Source of the DNA: Sunxiuqinia sp965230765
GTDB lineage: Bacteria; Bacteroidota; Bacteroidia; Bacteroidales; Prolixibacteraceae
Direction of reading: 5' to 3'
Assembly: GCA_965230765.1 (NCBI GenBank)
Contig: CBDDLR010000002.1
Span: 1 to 64,000, forward strand
Length of the DNA: 64,000 nucleotides
Shown piece after piece: positions 46,952 through 55,618 of this stretch. Made by a program: the position numbers and the translations under genes. The notes under the pieces were generated by a model that saw nothing but the letters and a program-made list of their open reading frames with translations, made no database searches and was not told the origin of the DNA. How positions within the stretch are numbered: the first letter of the stretch is position 1; every line of letters starts with the position of its first letter.

Positions 46952-47308
46952 ATGGCTTTAACGAAACAAGAAAGAAGATATAGAATCAAAAAGAGAATCC
47001 GGAAAATTGTATCCGGTACTGCTGAAAGGCCACGTTTAAGTGTTTTCAGGAGTAATAAGCAAATGTACGCACAATTAATTAACGATATTGATGGTACTAC
47101 TTTGCTTTCAATCTCTTCATTGGATAAAGAAATCACCGCAAAAGAAGGAAACAAATCAGAAGTTGCTGCCACTGTTGGTAAAGCTCTTGCTGAAAAAGCT
47201 CTTGCTGCTGGTGTAAAAGAAGTTGTTTTCGATCGTAACGGTTATTTGTATCACGGTAGGGTAAAGCAATTTGCTGACGCTGCCCGTGAAGGTGGCCTTA
47301 AATTTTAA
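46952..47308 (+). CDS. rplR: Ribosomal protein L18
   Basis: 118 residues, with RPRLSVFRSNKQMYAQLIND and the C-terminal ADAAREGGLKF. Binds 5S rRNA. Confidence 0.98.
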   Translation: MALTKQERRYRIKKRIRKIVSGTAERPRLSVFRSNKQMYAQLINDIDGTTLLSISSLDKEITAKEGNKSEVAATVGKALAEKALAAGVKEVVFDRNGYLYHGRVKQFADAAREGGLKF

Positions 47309-47313
47309 TAATT

Positions 47314-47832
47314 ATGGCAGTTAATAATATTAATAGAGTCAAAACAGGAGACATTGAACTTAAGGACAGGTTGGTTGCAATTAACCGTGTAACTAAAGTA
47401 ACCAAAGGGGGTAGGACCTTCAGCTTTTCTGCTATCGTTGTTGTTGGAAACGAAGATGGTATTGTAGGCTGGGGACTAGGTAAAGCTAGTGAAGTAACTA
47501 CCGCTATTGCTAAAGGTGTTGATGCTGCTAAGAAAAACCTGGTAAAAATCCCAATTCATAAGGGAACTATTCCTCATGAGCAAATAGCCAAATTTGGTGG
47601 AGCACGTGTATTCCTTAAGCCAGCTTCTTCGGGTACCGGAGTAAAAGCAGGTGGTGCAATGCGTGCTGTATTGGAAAGTGTTGGTGTACACGATATCCTT
47701 GCAAAATCAAAAGGATCATCGAACCCACACAACTTGGTAAAAGCAACATTTAACGCATTGCTTGAAATGCGCGATGCCAAAGCTGTTGCTGATCAAAGAG
47801 GAGTTTCATTAGAAAAAGTTTTTAAAGGATAG
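47314..47832 (+). CDS. rpsE: Ribosomal protein S5
   Basis: 172 residues. The double-stranded-RNA-binding-like half has FSFSAIVVVGNEDGIVGWGLGKA; the second half contains GGAMRAVLESVGVHDILAKS. Accuracy and mRNA-entry protein. Confidence 0.98.
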   Translation: MAVNNINRVKTGDIELKDRLVAINRVTKVTKGGRTFSFSAIVVVGNEDGIVGWGLGKASEVTTAIAKGVDAAKKNLVKIPIHKGTIPHEQIAKFGGARVFLKPASSGTGVKAGGAMRAVLESVGVHDILAKSKGSSNPHNLVKATFNALLEMRDAKAVADQRGVSLEKVFKG

Positions 47833-47837
47833 GAACT

Positions 47838-48017
47838 ATGGCTAAGATTAAAATCACACAGATAAAAAGCAAGATTGGTTCCAACAAAAAGCAAAAAGCA
47901 ACGCTTGAAGCTCTTGGAATTAAGAAGATGAACCAAACTGTTGAGCAAGAAGCTACAGAACAAATTCTGGGTATGGTCAACAAGGTGAGTCATTTGGTGA
48001 AAGTCGAAGAAGTTTAA
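47838..48017 (+). CDS. rpmD: Ribosomal protein L30
   Basis: 59 residues (MAKIKITQIKSKIGSNKKQK, ends VKVEEV), the expected size for bacterial L30. It fills the space between rpsE and rplO, where rpmD normally lies, with a 5-base gap before and 21 after. Confidence 0.97.
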   Translation: MAKIKITQIKSKIGSNKKQKATLEALGIKKMNQTVEQEATEQILGMVNKVSHLVKVEEV

Positions 48018-48038
48018 AAAATATTTAAGAGATACATT

Positions 48039-48485
48039 ATGGATTTAAGTAATCTTAAACCTGCTGAAGGATCCGTTAAAAAGGACAAGCGCATCGGACG
48101 TGGACAGGGTTCTGGCCGTGGAGGTACTTCCACAAGAGGTCATAAAGGTGCCCAATCGCGTTCTGGTTACAGCCGCACACGTGGTTTCGAAGGTGGTCAA
48201 ATGCCTTTGCAACGTGTAGTTCCTAAATTCGGGTTCAAAAACATTAACAGGGTAGAACATAAAGCGATCAACCTGGATGCAATTCAAGCATTGGCCGAAA
48301 GCAAAAAGCTTACAGCTATTGACGTTGAAACATTGGTTGAAGCAGGTCTGGCTTCAAAAAGAGACCGTGTTAAGATTTTAGGAAATGGTGAATTGAAGTT
48401 GAAACTGGATGTGAAGGCTCACGCATTTTCAAAATCAGCAAAAGAAGCTATCGAAAAATTAGAAGGAACAACTGAAATACTCTAA
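48039..48485 (+). CDS. rplO: Ribosomal protein L15
   Basis: 148 residues with the Gly-rich N-terminus GRGQGSGRGGTSTRGHKG and RGFEGGQMPLQRVVPKFGF. Followed by secY after four bases. Confidence 0.98.
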   Translation: MDLSNLKPAEGSVKKDKRIGRGQGSGRGGTSTRGHKGAQSRSGYSRTRGFEGGQMPLQRVVPKFGFKNINRVEHKAINLDAIQALAESKKLTAIDVETLVEAGLASKRDRVKILGNGELKLKLDVKAHAFSKSAKEAIEKLEGTTEIL

Positions 48486-48489
48486 CCTG

Positions 48490-49830
48490 ATGAAAAAATT
48501 TATCGAAACCCTAAAGAATATTTATAAGATCGAAGATTTAAGAGCCCGTTTGGGAACAACTCTATTCTTCCTTTTGATCTACCGTTTAGGATCGTTTGTC
48601 GCTTTACCGGGTATTGATCCGGAACAATTAGGAAAACTGCAAGAACAAACCTCGGATGGGTTGCTGGGGCTTTTGGACATGTTTTCGGGTGGCGCGTTCT
48701 CAAACGCTTCAATATTCGCACTAGGGATTATGCCTTACATTTCTGCTTCAATTGTAATCCAGTTGATGGGAATAGCCGTCCCATATTTCCAACGTTTACA
48801 AAAAGAAGGGGAATCGGGAAGAAGAAAAATCAACCAGATAACGCGTTATCTAACGGTTATAATTCTACTTTTCCAGGCACCTGCGTTTTTAACCAATATT
48901 AGAGTGAATATGCCTGAGGCTATTGTAATGGAAGCGACAATGTTTACCATTTCGTCAACCATTATTATGTGTGCAGGCTCTATGTTTATTATGTGGTTAG
49001 GTGAACGCATTACCGATAAAGGAATAGGTAACGGTATTTCGTTGATCATTATGATTGGTATTATTGCACGTTTGCCACAGTCAATCATTCAGGAATTCGT
49101 TTCCAGAATTGAACAGCAAGGTGGTGGTATGGTAATGTTCCTGGTAGAATTTGTGGTACTTTTCGTGATTTTCATGGGATGTATCATGTTGGTACAAGGA
49201 ACACGCCGTATTCCGGTACAGTATGCAAAACGTATTGTTGGTAACAAACAATATGGTGGCGTACGTCAGTATATACCGTTAAAAGTGAATGCTGCCGGGG
49301 TAATGCCTATTATCTTTGCCCAGGCAATCATGTTTGTTCCAATGCAGATTGCAGGATTTGTTAATTCAGAAAGTATGAGTGGCTTTGCGGCTGCATTTGC
49401 CAATCAGACAAGTTTCTGGTACAACTTCACGCAGTTTACACTGGTAGTATTGTTTACGTATTTCTATACGGCAATTACTGTAAATCCGGTGCAAATGGCT
49501 GAAGACATGAAGAAGAATGGCGGTTTCATTCCTGGTGTAAAACCTGGAAAGAAAACAGTTGAATTTCTGGATACAGTCATGTCCCGCATTACATTGCCAG
49601 GATCAATTTTCCTGGGCCTTGTAACCATTCTGCCTGCGTTCGCTATGATGGCCGATATTAACTATCAGTTCTCACTATTTTATGGTGGAACTTCATTGTT
49701 AATCCTGGTTGGTGTTGTTTTAGATACTTTGCAGCAAATTGAATCTCACTTGCTCATGCGTCATTATGATGGTTTGATGAAATCAGGCCGTATTAAGGGA
49801 CGTGCAGGCGGTGCCGGTTCAATGATGTAA
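48490..49830 (+). CDS. secY: Preprotein translocase subunit SecY
   Basis: 446 residues, ten transmembrane helices, the protein-conducting channel. The plug/helix 2 region DMFSGGAFSNASIFALGIMPYISASI and the cytosolic loop with PVQMAEDMKKNGGFIPGVKPGKKT are diagnostic. It starts four bases after rplO. The next gene is infA; no methionine aminopeptidase gene lies between them. Confidence 0.98.
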   Translation: MKKFIETLKNIYKIEDLRARLGTTLFFLLIYRLGSFVALPGIDPEQLGKLQEQTSDGLLGLLDMFSGGAFSNASIFALGIMPYISASIVIQLMGIAVPYFQRLQKEGESGRRKINQITRYLTVIILLFQAPAFLTNIRVNMPEAIVMEATMFTISSTIIMCAGSMFIMWLGERITDKGIGNGISLIIMIGIIARLPQSIIQEFVSRIEQQGGGMVMFLVEFVVLFVIFMGCIMLVQGTRRIPVQYAKRIVGNKQYGGVRQYIPLKVNAAGVMPIIFAQAIMFVPMQIAGFVNSESMSGFAAAFANQTSFWYNFTQFTLVVLFTYFYTAITVNPVQMAEDMKKNGGFIPGVKPGKKTVEFLDTVMSRITLPGSIFLGLVTILPAFAMMADINYQFSLFYGGTSLLILVGVVLDTLQQIESHLLMRHYDGLMKSGRIKGRAGGAGSMM

Positions 49831-49853
49831 AAAAACCAATAAGAAGAATTTTT

Positions 49854-50075
49854 ATGGCAAAGCAACCATCAATAGAACAAGACGGAACAATCATTGAAGC
49901 TTTATCAAATGCTATGTTCAGGGTAGAACTTGAAAACGGGCATGTGATTACGGCGCATATCTCTGGTAAAATGCGTATGCATTATATCAAAATACTTCCT
50001 GGAGATAAGGTGAAAGTGGAGATGTCTCCATACGATCTGACCAAAGGAAGGATTACTTTTAGATATAAAAATTAA
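49854..50075 (+). CDS. infA: Translation initiation factor IF-1
   Basis: 73 residues, one more than usual. OB-fold: GTIIEALSNAMFRVELENGHVITAHISGKMRM and DKVKVEMSPYDLTKGRITFRYKN. Placed between secY and rpmJ. Confidence 0.98.
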   Translation: MAKQPSIEQDGTIIEALSNAMFRVELENGHVITAHISGKMRMHYIKILPGDKVKVEMSPYDLTKGRITFRYKN

Positions 50076-50084
50076 AATAGTTAT

Positions 50085-50201
50085 ATGAAGACTAGAGTAT
50101 CCATTAAAAAGCGCAGTGCCGACTGCAAAATAGTGCGCAGGAAAGGCCGTTTGTACGTGATTAACAAAAAGAATCCGAAGTTCAAACAGCGTCAGGGATA
50201 A
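50085..50201 (+). CDS. rpmJ: Ribosomal protein L36 (zinc-ligand-poor form)
   Basis: 38 residues, reads MKTRVSIKKRSADCKIVRRK and continues to KFKQRQG. In zinc-type L36 the ligands are C11, C14, C27 and H32; here the corresponding residues are Ser, Cys, Asn and Phe, so zinc binding is lost. The size and position after infA are typical. Confidence 0.97.
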   Translation: MKTRVSIKKRSADCKIVRRKGRLYVINKKNPKFKQRQG

Positions 50202-50228
50202 TTAATTAACTTTGTAAAAATTTTATTT

Positions 50229-50606
50229 ATGGCTCGTATTGTTGGAGTTGATATTCCTAATAATAAAAGAGGAGAAGTTGCACTAACTTACATTTATGGT
50301 ATTGGTCGTAGCCGTGCTAACACTATCCTCACCGAAGCTGGTGTAGATCCAAGTTTAAAAGTACAGGATTGGAACGATGACCAATTTGCTGCTATCCGTG
50401 GCGTTATCAACGATAATTTTAAAGTTGAAGGTGAATTACGTTCTGAAAACCAGTTAAACATCAAACGATTGATGGACATCGGTTGCTACCGTGGTATCCG
50501 TCATCGTATTGGGCTTCCAGTTCGCGGACAAAGTACTAAAAACAATGCCCGTACACGTAAAGGAAGAAAGAAAACTGTAGCTAATAAGAAAAAAGCCACT
50601 AAATAA
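50229..50606 (+). CDS. rpsM: Ribosomal protein S13
   Basis: 125 residues, starts MARIVGVDIPNNKRGEVALTYIYGIG, with LMDIGCYRGIRHRIGLPVRGQ. Start of the alpha-operon segment. Confidence 0.98.
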   Translation: MARIVGVDIPNNKRGEVALTYIYGIGRSRANTILTEAGVDPSLKVQDWNDDQFAAIRGVINDNFKVEGELRSENQLNIKRLMDIGCYRGIRHRIGLPVRGQSTKNNARTRKGRKKTVANKKKATK

Positions 50607-50617
50607 TTAATTGAATT

Positions 50618-51007
50618 ATGGCAAAAAAGACAAGTTCCAGTAGGAAAAGAGTCGTTAATGTTGAAGCTACCGGCCAGGCACATATTCATTCCTCATTCAA
50701 TAATATCATTATTTCAATGACCAATAACAATGGAGAAGTAATCTCCTGGTCATCGGCTGGTAAAAAAGGATTTAGAGGATCTAAAAAGAATACGCCTTAT
50801 GCTGCCCAGGTAGCCGCTGAAGAATGTGCTAAGACTGCATATGACCTAGGACTCAGAAAAGTAAAAGTATATGTTAAGGGACCCGGTAATGGTCGCGAAT
50901 CTGCTATCCGTGCTATTAACAGCGTAGGAATCCAGGTAAACGAAATCGTTGATGTGACACCAATGCCACACAATGGTTGCCGCCCGGCTAAAAGAAGACG
51001 TGTTTAA
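50618..51007 (+). CDS. rpsK: Ribosomal protein S11
   Basis: 129 residues, with GQAHIHSSFNNIIISMTNNNG and the C-terminal TPMPHNGCRPAKRRRV. Platform protein. Confidence 0.98.
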   Translation: MAKKTSSSRKRVVNVEATGQAHIHSSFNNIIISMTNNNGEVISWSSAGKKGFRGSKKNTPYAAQVAAEECAKTAYDLGLRKVKVYVKGPGNGRESAIRAINSVGIQVNEIVDVTPMPHNGCRPAKRRRV

Positions 51008-51026
51008 TTTTTAAAAACGGAAGAAA

Positions 51027-51635
51027 ATGGCAAGATACAGAGGACCAAAAACCAAGATAGCCCGTAAATTTGGTGAACCAATTTTCGGACCAGACCAAGT
51101 ACTTGAAAAGAAAAATTACCCTCCTGGCTTTCACGGTCAGGCTGCCCGTAGAAGAAAAAAATCTGAATACGGTTTGCAACTAAAAGAAAAGCAAAAAGCT
51201 AAATACACTTATGGTGTGTTGGAAAGACAATTCTCTAACCTTTTCAAAAAAGCATCTGCTGCAAAAGGTATTACTGGTGAAGTGTTGTTACAACTGCTCG
51301 AATCACGTTTGGACAATGTTGTTTTCCGTTTAGGATTGGCAGCATCACGTTCAGGCGCCCGTCAGCTTGTATCACACAGACACATCACTGTTAACGGGGA
51401 AATTGTTAACATTCCTTCATATCAATTACGTCCTGGCGATATCGTAGGGGTTAGGGAGAAATCAAAGTCGTTGGAAGTTATCGCTGATGCCCTTACTTCA
51501 CATCGCTACAACCGTTACGCATGGTTGGAATGGGATGGTGCAGAAATGGTTGGGAAATTCCTAAACCGTCCGGAAAGGGAAGAAATTCCTGAAAATATAA
51601 AAGAGCAACTTATCGTAGAGTTGTATTCGAAATAA
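51027..51635 (+). CDS. rpsD: Ribosomal protein S4
   Basis: 202 residues. No zinc CXXC; S4 RNA-binding domain LDNVVFRLGLAASRSGARQLVSHRHITVNG. Ends VELYSK. Confidence 0.98.
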   Translation: MARYRGPKTKIARKFGEPIFGPDQVLEKKNYPPGFHGQAARRRKKSEYGLQLKEKQKAKYTYGVLERQFSNLFKKASAAKGITGEVLLQLLESRLDNVVFRLGLAASRSGARQLVSHRHITVNGEIVNIPSYQLRPGDIVGVREKSKSLEVIADALTSHRYNRYAWLEWDGAEMVGKFLNRPEREEIPENIKEQLIVELYSK

Positions 51636-51654
51636 TAAATTACTCAGTATTATT

Positions 51655-52647
51655 ATGGCAATATTAGCGTTCCAAAAACCCGACAAAGTAATAATGGTAG
51701 AATCCGATGAGAAATTCGGTAAATTCGAATTTCGTCCATTGGAGCCTGGGTATGGTATTACAATTGGTAATGCACTACGCAGAATCTTATTATCTTCTTT
51801 GGAAGGTTATGCAATCACAACTGTTAAAATTGAAGGCGTAGACCACGAATTTGCAACCATTAAAGGTGTAATGGAAGATGTTACTGAAATCATCCTGAAC
51901 ATGAAGCAAATCCGTTTCAAGCGTGAAGTTGAAGATTTTGACAGCGAAAAAGTTTCTATCACGATTTCCGGGCAGGAAGAATTTACTGCTGGCGACATCA
52001 ACAAGTATATGACCGGTTTCAGGGTACTAAACCCAGAGTTGGTTATTTGCCGAATGGAAGCTGATGTTAAATTGCAACTGGAAATCACAATTAATAAAGG
52101 ACGAGGCTATGTCCCCAGCGCTGAAAATAAGCCGGTGGATGCTGAGTTTGGAGTCATTCCGATTGATTCAATCTTCACACCAATTAGAAATGTGAAGTAT
52201 GCTGTTGAAAACTATCGTGTAGAGCAAAAAACCGACTACGAAAAACTCGTATTGGATATTGCTACTGATGGTTCAATTCATCCAAAAGATGCTTTGAAAG
52301 AAGCAGCCAAAATCCTGATTTATCACTTCATGCTATTCTCTGATGAAAAGATTACCCTCGATTCAGATGAGAAATTTGCAAACGAAGAGTTTGATGAAGA
52401 AGTGTTGCACATGCGTCAACTTCTTAAAACCAAACTGGTTGACATGGATCTATCAGTTCGTGCCCTTAACTGCTTGAAAGCAGCAGATGTGGAAACATTG
52501 GGTGAGCTGGTTACATACAACCGTAATGATTTATTGAAATTCAGGAACTTTGGTAAAAAGTCACTGACTGAGTTGGATGATTTGTTAAACAACATGAACC
52601 TGACTTTCGGAATGGATATTACTAAGTATAAACTTGACAAGGAATAG
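51655..52647 (+). CDS. rpoA: RNA polymerase alpha subunit
   Basis: 330 residues. N-terminal dimerisation domain (GYGITIGNALRRILLSSLEGYAI), linker, and C-terminal domain with LNCLKAADVETLGELV and NFGKKSLTELDDLL. Standard domain layout and length. Confidence 0.98.
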   Translation: MAILAFQKPDKVIMVESDEKFGKFEFRPLEPGYGITIGNALRRILLSSLEGYAITTVKIEGVDHEFATIKGVMEDVTEIILNMKQIRFKREVEDFDSEKVSITISGQEEFTAGDINKYMTGFRVLNPELVICRMEADVKLQLEITINKGRGYVPSAENKPVDAEFGVIPIDSIFTPIRNVKYAVENYRVEQKTDYEKLVLDIATDGSIHPKDALKEAAKILIYHFMLFSDEKITLDSDEKFANEEFDEEVLHMRQLLKTKLVDMDLSVRALNCLKAADVETLGELVTYNRNDLLKFRNFGKKSLTELDDLLNNMNLTFGMDITKYKLDKE

Positions 52648-52653
52648 GTAGAA

Positions 52654-53319
52654 ATGAGACATAATAAAAAATTCAACCATTTGGGAAGAAAAAGTGCCCA
52701 CAGAAAGGCAATGCTTTCGAATATGGCGAATTCATTGATTTTCCATAAACGAATTACAACTACTGTTGCAAAAGCCAAGGCACTTAAAATGTACGTTGAG
52801 CCTCTTATTACTAAGGCAAAAAACGACACTACTCATTCTCGTCGTACTGTTTTCAGTTACTTAAAAAGCAAACAAGCGGTTTCTGAATTGTTCCGTGATG
52901 TTGCCGAAAAAGTAGGTGATCGTCCAGGTGGATATACACGTATTTTGAAAACTGGAACCCGTTTGGGTGACAGTGCAGAAATGTGTATTATCGAATTGGT
53001 AGATTACAACGAAAACATGTTGGCTGCGAAGAAAGAAAAAGCTAAATCACGTCGTTCACGTCGTGGTGGTGCTAAAAAAGCTACAGAAGCTGCACCTGCT
53101 GCTGCACCAGCAACTGAAGTTGTTGAAGAAGCTCAGGTAGAAGTTGCAGAGGAGCCAAAAGCTGAGGTTGTGGAAGAAGTTAAAGAGGAAGCTGCTGAAG
53201 TTGTTGAAGAAGCGAAAGAAGAAGCTGCTGAAGCAAAAACTGAAGAAGAGAAAGAAGAAGCTGCTGAAGAACCAAAAGCTGAAGCTAAGGACGAAGAAGA
53301 GAAAAAAGAAGACAAGTAA
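52654..53319 (+). CDS. rplQ: Ribosomal protein L17 with long acidic C-terminal extension
   Basis: 221 residues. The L17 core (about 1-125) ends with the LVDYNENM region, followed by a basic patch (KSRRSRRGG) and an approximately 85-residue tail of repeating EEA, EEAKEEAAE and EEPKAE units. Typical L17 is about 120 residues; extended forms occur in Bacteroidota. The tail is low-complexity and acidic, likely flexible. Last gene of the supercluster, followed by a terminator. Confidence 0.96.
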   Translation: MRHNKKFNHLGRKSAHRKAMLSNMANSLIFHKRITTTVAKAKALKMYVEPLITKAKNDTTHSRRTVFSYLKSKQAVSELFRDVAEKVGDRPGGYTRILKTGTRLGDSAEMCIIELVDYNENMLAAKKEKAKSRRSRRGGAKKATEAAPAAAPATEVVEEAQVEVAEEPKAEVVEEVKEEAAEVVEEAKEEAAEAKTEEEKEEAAEEPKAEAKDEEEKKEDK

Positions 53320-53341
53320 TTTAGACTTCTATAAAAATTAA

Positions 53342-53369
53342 AAGCTGACCGATGGTCAGCTTTTTTTTT
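53342..53369 (+). terminator. Intrinsic terminator of the ribosomal supercluster
   Basis: AAGCTGACC (53342-53350) pairs with GGTCAGCTT (53354-53362) around a 3-base loop, followed by nine T. Confidence 0.93.
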
Positions 53370-53394
53370 CCTTTTTCGCGAATCAAGCAATCAA

Positions 53395-53763
53395 TTAGGC
53401 TATTTTCAGAATGTTTTTAATTCGACTTTGTAAATGACTTGCCTTAAGTGGTTTTATCAAATATTCATTAGCCCCGTTTTTTAAACATCTTCTACGATCC
53501 GATTCAAGGTCGCTGGTTGTGTAAAAAACAATGGGAATATTTTGATTGTAGTTATTGTCCATTTGCCGGATTTTCATGGTTGCTTCAGCACCATCCATAA
53601 CCGGCATGAACAAATCCATTAATATTAGGTCGAATTTATTTTCCTGAACCTTTTTTAACGCCTCTAACCCATGATCCGCAGTTTCTATTTCGTAATCTTT
53701 TCGCAACGAAAGTGTAGCAAACTTTTGGTTAATCGGATTATCATCAACAACTAGAATTTTCAA
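53395..53763 (-). CDS. Single-domain response regulator (CheY/REC)
   Basis: 122 residues forming only a receiver domain. Acidic pair Asp7-Asp8, phospho-acceptor Asp50 (LILMDLFMPVMDG), Thr82/83 (VFYTTSD) and Lys104 (LIKP). There is no output domain and no adjacent histidine kinase. It may be a phospho-relay intermediate or regulate a partner by binding. Confidence 0.9.
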   Translation of the reverse strand: MKILVVDDNPINQKFATLSLRKDYEIETADHGLEALKKVQENKFDLILMDLFMPVMDGAEATMKIRQMDNNYNQNIPIVFYTTSDLESDRRRCLKNGANEYLIKPLKASHLQSRIKNILKIA

Positions 53764-53899
53764 GGTACTTCAGTTTAATTAAATATACTATAACAAATTT
53801 AACGAGTTAAATATTAAAAATCACCTATTTTTGCTAACTGAAATTATGTATTGGATAGCTCATTTACGGTATTTGAAATTAATATTAAATTAAGATATC

Positions 53900-55585
53900 A
53901 TGTCAGAAGATAAAAAGATCATCTTTTCAATGTACAGGGTAAGTAAAACCTACCCCCCTCAAAAGAACGTTCTAAAAGATATTTCATTGTCCTTTTTTCT
54001 TGGAGCAAAGATTGGGATTATTGGTTTAAATGGCTCTGGTAAATCTACTTTACTAAAAATTATTGCAGGTCTGGAAAAATCCTATCAGGGAGAAGTTGTC
54101 TTTTCTCCTGGTTATACTGTTGGTTATTTGGAACAAGAACCAAAACTCGATCCTTCAAAAACGGTGAAGGAAGTTGTAGAGGAAGGAGTTCAGGAAGTGG
54201 TTGATGTGTTGAAAGCATATGAAGAAATCAATTTGAAATTTTCAGAACCAGAAGTGCTGGACGACCCTGATAAAATGGAGGCTCTGATTAATGAGCAAAC
54301 AAAACTTCAGGAAAAAATCGATCAATACGATGCCTGGAACCTGGATTCAAAGTTGGAACGGGCAATGGATGCGCTTCGTTGTCCTCCTGGTGAGCAATCA
54401 GTAAGCGAACTGTCAGGTGGAGAGCAACGCAGGGTGGCTTTGTGCCGTCTGCTTTTGAAAGAACCTGATGTGTTACTATTGGACGAGCCTACCAACCACC
54501 TGGATGCAGAGTCGGTTCAATGGCTTGAAATGCACCTTCAACAATATAAAGGAACGGTAATTTGCATTACGCACGACCGTTACTTCCTGGATAATGTTGC
54601 TGGTTGGATACTTGAACTGGACAGGGGAGAAGGCATTCCATGGAAAGGAAACTATTCATCCTGGTTGGATCAGAAAGCCAAACGTTTGGAGCAAGAGGAA
54701 AAAACACATTCGAAACGAAGGAAGACTTTAGAACGTGAGTTAGAGTGGATTAAAATGACACCGAAGGCAAAACATGCCAAGTCGAAAGCCAGGCTGAACG
54801 CTTACAACCAATTAATGGATGAAGATGTGAAGCAAAAAGAAGAACGCCTGGAGATTTTCATTCCCAATGGTCCACGGCTGGGTGAGAAAGTGATTAATGC
54901 TGAAACCTTAGCAAAAGGGTATGGGGAACGATTGTTGATTGATGGTCTTGATTTTACTTTACCACCAAACGGGATTGTTGGAGTTATTGGCCCAAACGGA
55001 GCTGGTAAGACTACGCTGTTCAGGATGATCATGGGACAGGAGCAACCGGACAAAGGAAGTTTTGAGGTTGGCGAAACGGTAAAAATCGCTTACGTTGATC
55101 AATCCCACGATGACATTATTCCGGAGAAAACGGTTTACGAGGTGATCTCTGGCGGGAATGAACTAATTCAAATGGGCAACAAGCAAATAAATGCTCGGGC
55201 TTATATTTCACGCTTTAACTTTTCGGGTGCCGATCAGCAAAAAAAATGCGAAGTGCTTTCGGGTGGAGAACGCAATCGCTTGCATTTGGCTATGGCCTTG
55301 AAAGAAGAAGGGAACGTGCTTCTGCTGGATGAGCCAACCAATGATATTGATGTGAATACGCTTCGTGCTTTAGAAGAAGGTTTGGATCATTTTGCTGGCT
55401 GTGCCGTTGTTATTTCCCACGATCGTTGGTTTCTCGACCGGATTGCAACACATATTCTCGCATTTGAAGGGGACTCCAATGTTTATTTCTTTGAAGGTTC
55501 ATATTCTGAATACGAAGAAAACCGTAAAAAACGCTTGGGTGATGAAGGCCCCAAACGGATAAAATATAAGAAACTGGTTAAATAA
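53900..55585 (+). CDS. ettA: ABC-F translation factor EttA
   Basis: 561 residues with two ABC ATPase domains: Walker A GLNGSGKSTLLK and GPNGAGKTTLF, signatures LSGGEQRRVAL and LSGGERNRLHLA, and Walker B LLLDEPTNHLD and LLLDEPTNDID. The linker holds EWIKMTPKAKHAKSKARL, the P-site tRNA-interaction motif region. EttA binds the ribosomal E site and throttles elongation according to ADP/ATP ratio. It sits just after the ribosomal cluster. Confidence 0.95.
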   Translation: MSEDKKIIFSMYRVSKTYPPQKNVLKDISLSFFLGAKIGIIGLNGSGKSTLLKIIAGLEKSYQGEVVFSPGYTVGYLEQEPKLDPSKTVKEVVEEGVQEVVDVLKAYEEINLKFSEPEVLDDPDKMEALINEQTKLQEKIDQYDAWNLDSKLERAMDALRCPPGEQSVSELSGGEQRRVALCRLLLKEPDVLLLDEPTNHLDAESVQWLEMHLQQYKGTVICITHDRYFLDNVAGWILELDRGEGIPWKGNYSSWLDQKAKRLEQEEKTHSKRRKTLERELEWIKMTPKAKHAKSKARLNAYNQLMDEDVKQKEERLEIFIPNGPRLGEKVINAETLAKGYGERLLIDGLDFTLPPNGIVGVIGPNGAGKTTLFRMIMGQEQPDKGSFEVGETVKIAYVDQSHDDIIPEKTVYEVISGGNELIQMGNKQINARAYISRFNFSGADQQKKCEVLSGGERNRLHLAMALKEEGNVLLLDEPTNDIDVNTLRALEEGLDHFAGCAVVISHDRWFLDRIATHILAFEGDSNVYFFEGSYSEYEENRKKRLGDEGPKRIKYKKLVK

Positions 55586-55592
55586 ATTTTGA

Positions 55593-55618
55593 AAGGTCTG
55601 CTGATGCAGGCCTTTTTT
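55593..55618 (+). terminator. Intrinsic terminator after ettA
   Basis: AAGGTCTGC (55593-55601) pairs with GCAGGCCTT (55606-55614) around loop TGAT, followed by T6. It overlaps the 3' end of the convergent dacB and may serve both. Confidence 0.88.

Noticed and set aside
53133..53390. Minus-strand Ser-rich open frame opposite the L17 tail
   Set aside because: It is the antisense image of the Glu/Ala-rich repeat tail and has no independent support.
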